Assembly: GCA_022036555.1 (NCBI GenBank)
Contig: CM039122.1
Location: 54,262,693-54,326,692 of the forward strand
Source: Microstegium vimineum
Lineage: Eukaryota > Streptophyta > Magnoliopsida > Poales > Poaceae
Direction of reading: 5' to 3'
Length of the DNA stretch: 64,000 nucleotides
In this document: piece by piece, positions 57,871-64,000 of the stretch
Position numbering within the stretch: the stretch's first letter is position 1
Layout: every line of letters begins with the position of its first letter
Made by a program: the position numbers and the translations under genes
Notes under the pieces: model-generated
Seen by the model: the letters and a program-made list of their open reading frames with translations, nothing else
What the model was told of the DNA's origin: nothing
Database searches by the model: none

Positions 57871-58000
57871 CTTCATATTGCACCTTTGTCATGCTAATGG
57901 CCAATTTGAAGACGCCCTTTCTGTTTTGCAAGATTTAGGCAAAGCGCCGCCAAACACTGATGTTTCCTGCTCTATGTGTGAGGCATTCTCTATGGTCTAG
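57871..58000 (+). pseudogene. Possible pentatricopeptide-repeat gene fragment
   Basis: An open stretch encodes HLCHANGQFEDALSVLQDLG followed by KAPPNTDVSCSMCEAFSMV and a stop. The pattern resembles the first helix of a PPR repeat. It is only about 40 residues long, has no companion repeats, and is followed by unrelated C/T-rich sequence, so it would be a relic at best. Confidence 0.25.
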
Positions 58001-58440
58001 CCATTTTGCACTATAAGTGGGAGCAAGGAAACTCACTCTCCACTCACCACGCTCCGCTCCACTCTTGTCGTCTTCCTCCTCTATCTTGCTACCTTCTCCG
58101 CTCCCATTACAGCTCACCTACTGCCCTTGCCCCCGCGGTTCCCTTCCCTGACTTCCCCGTAGATTCTACCTCATCGCCTCTCTCGTCCTACTCCAACCTC
58201 CCCCACTAAGTCCTCCCCACCCCCTCGTTGCCACCCTTATCTGTAAAGATCTAACGACTATGACGACGGATTAATTCTACGTTCTCATCTTACTACACTA
58301 ATAACTCTAGTGTGCTAAAACCTCTCATGCGTGTTACATTATTGTATCTAGTGTAAGTCATCTATGTCTTATAATTGAATGACTGAAAAATCAAATGTCA
58401 ATGTCCTTAAAACCTTAGGTGTGGTATTTTGGTTCTAAAA

Positions 58441-58471
58441 GATTGCCTCTCTCTCTCTCTATATATATATA
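58441..58471. repeat. (TC)n(TA)n microsatellite
   Basis: An alternating CT run followed directly by a TA run. Likely length-variable. Confidence 0.85.
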
Positions 58472-59139
58472 TTCGCGTAACAAAAGGAGAGAACAAAACT
58501 CGTCATCATCACACGGCTACTTCAACAAAGAGAGGTAGTTCATTTGTTCCATCAAGCCTCTCGAGAGCTCACAAAAAGGAAGAAAGAAAAGTCTCTCGCC
58601 AGGAAGAAAAAAAGCCTCAAACAAATCTCCACGAGTAGTATGTAGCGTAGCAGCAAGCTAAAAGAAAAAATCCAACTAAATTAAGCAGGCACGCGCGGTG
58701 GAAAATCCGTGTTGCCGATGCATCAACGTCGATGGATCATCACAAAAGGAGAAACAATTAAGTGGCCAAGCTAGTGCTTCGATCACGTACACAAATTAAA
58801 AGGACGACGGGCGAGGTGAGGTGGTGCTCCGTCCATTTAATTTCCCCCCTTGCTTCACAAAACAGTTTACGAAGAAAGGAGGACGTGCCAACAGCACAAG
58901 AGAGAGATAGAAGAAGAAAAGAGACGATGGAGCCATGAAACCGTCTGGTTGTTAGCGTTAAACTATGATGATAAAAGGCATCTGCTAACAACGCGTTTTA
59001 TTGGCCCTAATAACAGGAATAAAGAGGGACGAAGACTAGTAGCAGCAGGACTAGCTACTACTAGTACTCGAGATAGCTAGGTACCAAAGCACGGTCAAAA
59101 TGTGGCTTAATTGGCCCGGGACGGCAACAATGATTAAGT

Positions 59140-59163
59140 ACCATACCATACCATACCATACCA
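59140..59163. repeat. (ATACC)n pentanucleotide microsatellite
   Basis: Four to five copies of CCATA in a row at about 59,140-59,163. Confidence 0.85.
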
Positions 59164-60461
59164 AGGGACGGATCGGAGATGCAAGCAAGAAGCTTCCAAA
59201 TTCTAACTTCCAATTAGCAGGGATTTTATAAATTAATCGCATTGGTGCAAAGAGAAATCAGCATCTGGTCCGGCCTACCTACCTGCCCTGCTCTGCCCAC
59301 CGATTGTGCGAGCAGGCAGGCAGAGGAGGGTGAATAATGTACGTGTTCCACAGTGGGAGTCGCTGGTTCGTCGTCCAATGGAAATGGATCGGATGGAGAA
59401 AGCGATCGACGGAGAGGGAAAGGGGAGGCCAGGAGGACAGGATCAAGGCGACGTCCAGATCGTTACAGCCGGGGAGTCACTGTCCGTCCAGGGAAAAAAA
59501 GGGAGTCGCTGGCTATATTAGCTAGCTAGCTACTAGGAGAGTAGTTTCATGTACACGCACAAAACTAGTAGGTAGTATACGCATATGGCTTGCTGAGAAA
59601 GACGTGAGAAGGCTTGAGCATGAGCCAAGTCAAGCTGAAAAATGAAAGCCTGGTCACCTCACCTGTCGTGCGTTTGTTCTGTTTATTGATATGGCGCTCC
59701 CGAAATTGATGTGGCAGCATCGGACAAAAGACAGAAGCCTGAAATGCATGGATACAGAAATCTCTCATATGCTACAGTAGAGCAGTATATATGTCCAATT
59801 AAAACGTACTTGGCACTACTAGCTAGATGCATGCATGTATGTGTAGTACTGTATTATACTACATGCATATATATTTTTTGTCGAAAGAAAGTCAGCCATC
59901 GATCACCTGTCCTTGCGGATGGGTTTGACCAATTGGGCATGCAGGGCGTGTAGGCAACTAATCCAGGCGAGACATGCTCGCGGCTACCGACAAAATGTGC
60001 CGGGAAGAGAGAACAAAGGTCAGCTGGTCGCCAGTAGCTAAACGGGAGTGCCCGGGGACCTACTACAGGTACGTTACCCCAATCATCAACCTGTATAATA
60101 TTACCTAATTATTATTCTACTAGACATGCATACTATCAGCATGTGGCAGTGCTTATTCTTCGATTATCTGCTCCGTAATGGTCCTGCACATGGAGAAGCA
60201 AGCCTCAGCCTTTGAACTAATCATCAGAACCGGGCGATGCAATGACCCGGTAAAATCGGAACGCACGCATTTCCGATGATGAATTGATGCCACGCTACTA
60301 CTGGGGCAGTGAAACACTGAAACGGGTCACCGATCACACCAGATCATAAGCGTCACGTACACGTACGTAAGCCTGGAGGGCCCAGGTGAAGGCATGCAAG
60401 CTGCCGATGACTGGGCTTCGATTTGCCGCGCGGTCGCACGTACGCGTGCATCCTCACCTTA

Positions 60462-61291
60462 TGTCCTGTTTGGAACCGCTTATATTAGAATCAATTATAA
60501 TCTAAACAAGATCTTGTTATAAACCGCGGTTAAAAAAATCTCTGGCACGAAAATCAAAGGTGTTTGACAACCTTGATTATTATTGTACTAGATAGCGTAA
60601 AAAGACCAATGTACCCTTCTTCTTCCTTGGGACCCTATCCTAACTCGGTCATCTCAAGACTCGAATCCCGACTAGGGGACCCCCGACTGGGGAACAAGGG
60701 AGACGGCCCGACTAGAGTTCCAAGAGGAACAAGGGAGACGGCCCAACTGGGGGAACGAGGGAGACGAGTCGGACTCTTCCAAGACCTCGACCGTCGACTG
60801 TGTGAGGACGCTGAGGCCGGAGGACTAGGTGAGCACGCCGACGCCGGACTGGGTGAGAGAAGAAGCCGAGGCCGCCAATCTCCCTTACCCTCGCCAACGC
60901 GAAGGAGCCCGCCCACGGGATCTCGACACCGCCGCAGCCCACAGCGCTCGCCGACGCGAAGGGAGACCTCGCCGATAAGAAGGGAGCCCGCCCACGGGAT
61001 CTCGACACCACTGCAGCGAGCGATGGTGGCAAGCTCTGCCGCGAAGGGAGCCTGTGCGACGGAGAGCGGACGGGCGGATACGGCCGAGCAGAGGGGCAGT
61101 TAGGGGAGCAGCCTCGCGGTGGCCAAAACGCGAGCCGGAGGCCGCGATACAGAGAACGCGGATCCTAGTTCAAAGTCAGATTTTTTTTCATCTCTCGATT
61201 CTCCGACAATCAAAAATAATCGAGAGCGTTTGAGTGGGATTCTTGATTATTTTCATCTCGATTCCGATTATAAGCGGTCCCAAACACGCAC
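60462..61291. mobile_element. Tourist/Harbinger-like element with GC-rich core (830 bp), TTA target duplication
   Basis: The left end TGTCCTGTTTGGAACCGCTTAT and the right end GATTATAAGCGGTCCCAAACACGCAC are inverted repeats of about 20 bp with mismatches at the tip. TTA flanks both (60459-60461 and 61292-61294). AATCAATTATAATC and GATTATTTTCATC-type arms follow. The core (about 60,640-61,140) is GC-rich and contains internal duplications (GGGAGACGGCCC three times; GCCCGCCCACGGGATCTCGA twice). It lies about 400 bp upstream of the GH9 TATA box and so may be part of its distal promoter. Confidence 0.7.
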
Positions 61292-61693
61292 TTATTTGCG
61301 TCTGTGCAGCCCAGGTGGCCAGCCCAGCAGTGCGTACGTGTCCGCGTCCGCCCACTCCAAACCCCTCGCTCCCCGGCTCTCCGTCCGTCCGGCGCCCGGT
61401 CAAAATCTGCCCCGCATCCCGTTCGATTTGCTTCCGCGCGTCGCCAAGGCCAAGGCCAAGGGAGAGGAAGGCCAAATCCACCCTAACCCAACCATGACCT
61501 CACCAAACCCGAACGAGTCCACCCCTCCAAACCCACGCTGACGCACCGGCACCGGCTTATATTTTTCCAGGCCTCGTCTTCAGGCCCCGCAACCCCTCCG
61601 CTGCCGAGCTACTAGTATTCTATTCCACCCCCACCGGGGGGCTGAACCAATTCAACACGCTGTGCGCCTGTGTCGGGCCGGGCGGGTGTCCAA

Positions 61694-61939
61694 GGATATA
61701 AACCGCGCGCGCGCCGCTCGTAACAGAGCAAGGACGGAGGGAGCTCCGGAGCGCGAGGTTACCCTAGCCAGGCAGTTCTCCGATCACGCGCGCGCGCACA
61801 CAGAGGCGGCAGCAGGGGGTACGGACACAGAGCGGCCATCCATCATCCACCGCAGGCGCAGCACATGCGAGAGGGCGCAGCGGCGCGGAGGCAGCCGGCG
61901 CCGCGCGCACATGCCAAGGCGCCGCACCGGGGGGACTCT
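61694..61939 (+). promoter_or_regulatory. GH9 gene TATA box and GC-rich leader
   Basis: GGATATAAACC at 61694-61704 is a good TATA box about 240 bp before the chosen start. The leader is GC-rich with (GC)n and Arg/Ala-coding words. An in-frame ATG at 61865 would add 25 basic residues ahead of the signal peptide. I prefer the ATG at 61940, because the hydrophobic core then lies at the usual distance. Confidence 0.55.
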
Positions 61940-64000
61940 ATGAGTAGCGCCGCTTCCGCGACCGCGACGTCGTGTCACCGTCTCCGGGTCGCACCGCTGC
62001 TCTTGCTGCTGCTGCTGCTGGTTGTTGGTGGTAGAGCCGAGGGGAAGGCGCGACACAGCTACGAGGAGGCGCTGCAGAAGAGCCTGCTCTACTTCGAGGC
62101 GCAGCGCTCGGGACGGCTCCCGCACAGCCAGCGCGTCGCCTGGCGACACCACTCCGGCCTCACCGACGGCCTCGAGCAAGGGGTACGTCACGTTCACGTC
62201 AATGATAGACGGCACACCGGCAGGTGATGATGATGATGATGATGATGATCGCGCGCATGTACATACAGGTGGACTTGGTGGGGGGATACTACGACGCCGG
62301 CGACCATGTCAAGTTCGGACTGCCCATGGCGTTCACCGTCACCATGCTGTCGTGGAGCCTGATCGAATACGGCGGCGACGTCGCGGACGCCGGCGAGCTC
62401 GGACACGCGCTGGAGGCCGTCAAGTGGGGCACCGACTACTTCATCAAAGCACACACCAGACCCGATGAGCTGTGGGCTGAGGTAAGAGACTAGACAGACA
62501 CTACAGTTACAACCGCGTCGATCCATCTCTCGAGTCGTCTCACCATCACCTGGCCATGCCGAGACCAGTTCGCTAGCTGTGACTTGGCCTCGCCTCTCGT
62601 GCGAAAGCTAGCTGTTACACACACAACATGAAACGGCAACGTGATGAAGCTAGCTAGAGACCAATTCAATTATCGCTTGTAGTTTAGTCACTGGTTTCTT
62701 CAATTCATTCGCTACCTTTTTCTTTTCTTTTCTTTTGCTAACATTCCAAATCGCTATTATGTTATACTCTGGTATAAATAATTATTTAAGTATACCCACA
62801 CACACCAAAAAAAATCTGTTTCCGGTGAATAACAACAACCAGGTTAGGTGGCCCGCCCATTGAACATACGAAACAGTAGCAATAAGTTATGGAGTTCCAC
62901 ATGGCATGGGTTCCATTCCAAATCCCAAACCAAACCAGCAAGTGTTGACAATTTCTCGTGCGCGCATGCAGGTGGGCGACGGCGACACGGACCACTACTG
63001 CTGGCAGCGGCCGGAGGACATGACGACGTCGCGGCAGGCGTACAAGGTCGACCGGGACCACCCAGGCTCCGACGTCGCCGGCGAGACCGCGGCGGCCATG
63101 GCGGCCGCGTCCATCGTCTTCCGCGACTCCAACCCGCACTACGCGCACCTACTCCTGCACCACGCCCAGCAGGTAAAAATACATACTCCTACTCCACAGT
63201 GATTTTTTTGGGTTTTTTTTTTGCTATATATGATTCGTGACAAAAAAAAACGTGGGCTGGGAAATGTGGTGGACTAGCGGTAGTACGCGTACCAAACTTT
63301 GGACTGTTGCGATCGAGCACCTGCAGGCTGCTGTAGCCCTGTACAGTAGTCAAGATGTGCAGCCGGACATGGACAGCTTCGATCTTGGCAGCGGCGGCGT
63401 GTTCTTCTTCCCTGTGTGATTGTGTCAGTCCGGCTCCGGCCTCTCCTCCGCGGCCGCAGCAAGGCACATGCCAAGTTGTGAACACGACGTTTTTCAGATG
63501 AGGGGTTTCTGTCGGTTCGTAGGGGATGCCATGTGGGCCCCGGGGAGCCGGCGCGCAACCTAACGCGAAAAAGAATTGTTGGAGGGGGGGGGGGGGGGGA
63601 AGGGAGCTACTAGCTACCATCTGGTGGACGTGGAAAGCCTCGCGCGCGGTTTCCATGATTAGGTCGCCAGTTCAATCGCATAAACTGCTTAGAAACTATA
63701 AGAAATGTAAACGTCATCATGTGCTTGCTAATTCAACCAGTCCTTTTTGGTTTTCCTTTTCGTTTGTTTATATTTTTTAAATTTAAATAACAAAACGGAA
63801 GCAGTCGTGTTAGCACCTGCTACCAATACGTACTCTTTTTTCCCCATGCGCGCGGCCATGCCATGCCAATTATTGGACCAGCGCGCCAGTTTTGATTGAA
63901 TAACCTGGACCTGCACGTTACCTAAATCATTATTTTTCTTTTGTATCTTTGCAGCTGTTCGAGTTCGCCGACAGGTACAGGGGAATTACGACAGCAGCAT
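61940..64000 (+). CDS. Secreted GH9 endo-beta-1,4-glucanase, 5' part (cut by window end)
   Basis: Cellulase of glycoside hydrolase family 9; plant members act on cell-wall glucans. Exons: 61940-62182, 62269-62481, 62972-63172 and 63955 onward, all phase 0 with canonical sites. The N-terminus has a signal peptide with a poly-Leu core (APLLLLLLLLVVGG, residues ~19-32). HSYEEALQKSLLYFEAQRSG follows, then GGYYDAGDHVKFGLPMAFT, where Asp90 and Asp93 are the conserved GH9 Asp pair, and VGDGDTDHYCWQRPEDMTT. No N-terminal membrane anchor of the KORRIGAN type is seen, so a secreted class is likely; whether a carbohydrate-binding tail exists lies outside the window. In exon 4, after FEFADRYRG, the frame departs from the family (expected KYDSS-like) as if one A were missing near 63,982. 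This may be a sequence error. Confidence 0.9.
62224..62250. repeat. (GAT)n microsatellite in GH9 intron 1
   Basis: About nine uninterrupted ATG/GAT units within the first, 86-bp intron of the GH9 gene. Confidence 0.9.

Larger units (their letters stand above)
54109..61693. other. Intergenic region between the retrotransposon and the GH9 gene
   Basis: No complete gene is seen. Transposon parts and repeats are listed separately. The stretches 54,730-56,180 and 58,480-60,450 hold nothing I can identify beyond simple repeats (CGTC units at 55,378-55,396) and short inverted words near 55,467-55,565 that may be a small MITE. Confidence 0.4.

Noticed and set aside
60564..61541. Open frames upstream of GH9 (140-179 codons)
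   Set aside because: Most lie in the GC core of the Harbinger-like element with duplicated blocks. Arg/Pro/Ser composition and no domain.
1..64000. Search for CRISPR arrays, bacterial operons, riboswitches, rRNA and complete tRNA genes
   Set aside because: The window is plant nuclear DNA. No regularly spaced repeats of CRISPR type, no rRNA and no complete tRNA cloverleaf were seen.

Overview
This window is nuclear DNA from a grass, most likely a panicoid cereal or relative (Sorghum, Saccharum, Miscanthus or Setaria type). I infer this from the GC-rich first exons and AT-rich introns, the dense Stowaway-, Tourist- and hAT-like MITEs with grass-type ends, and the grass-like protein sequences. 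The species cannot be fixed from sequence alone. All genes below were assembled exon by exon from splice signals and reading phase, without transcripts.

Layout from left to right. (1) 2219-7682 (+): a complete 11-exon cytokinin receptor histidine kinase of the AHK4/CRE1/WOL class. (2) 13689-22105 (-): an 8-exon nuclear protein of the plant NFRKB-like (INO80-associated) family, with a GC-AG intron and a triple-nested transposon cluster in another intron; a probable 5'-UTR exon lies near 24.1-24.4 kb. (3) About 24.95-28.95 kb (-): an unrecognised spliced gene candidate whose last exon encodes a complete MLLE (PABC) domain like that of poly(A)-binding protein. (4) 33367-35540 (-): the 40S ribosomal protein eS8 gene, with an apparent 1-bp deletion in exon 3 and a ribosomal-type promoter. 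(5) 35.8-44.6 kb: repeat-rich intergenic DNA with no gene I can support. (6) 44596-54103: a full-length LTR retrotransposon (829-bp LTRs, ATGTA target duplication) with gag and protease remnants but no recognisable reverse transcriptase or integrase; instead it carries, in antisense, a plant mobile domain (PMD) gene followed by a Pro/Ser-rich linker and a coiled coil. (7) 54.1-61.7 kb: intergenic DNA with a CACTA transposon end, tandem repeats and a large Tourist/Harbinger-like element. (8) 61940-64000 (+): the first four exons of a secreted GH9 endo-beta-1,4-glucanase, cut by the window edge.

The host genes do not form a pathway; they are ordinary neighbours. The least ordinary material is the retrotransposon with its antisense PMD gene (both strands hold long single frames broken mainly by stop codons), the MLLE-containing gene candidate, and two apparent 1-bp deletions at homopolymers in otherwise conserved genes (eS8 and GH9), which may be sequence errors.
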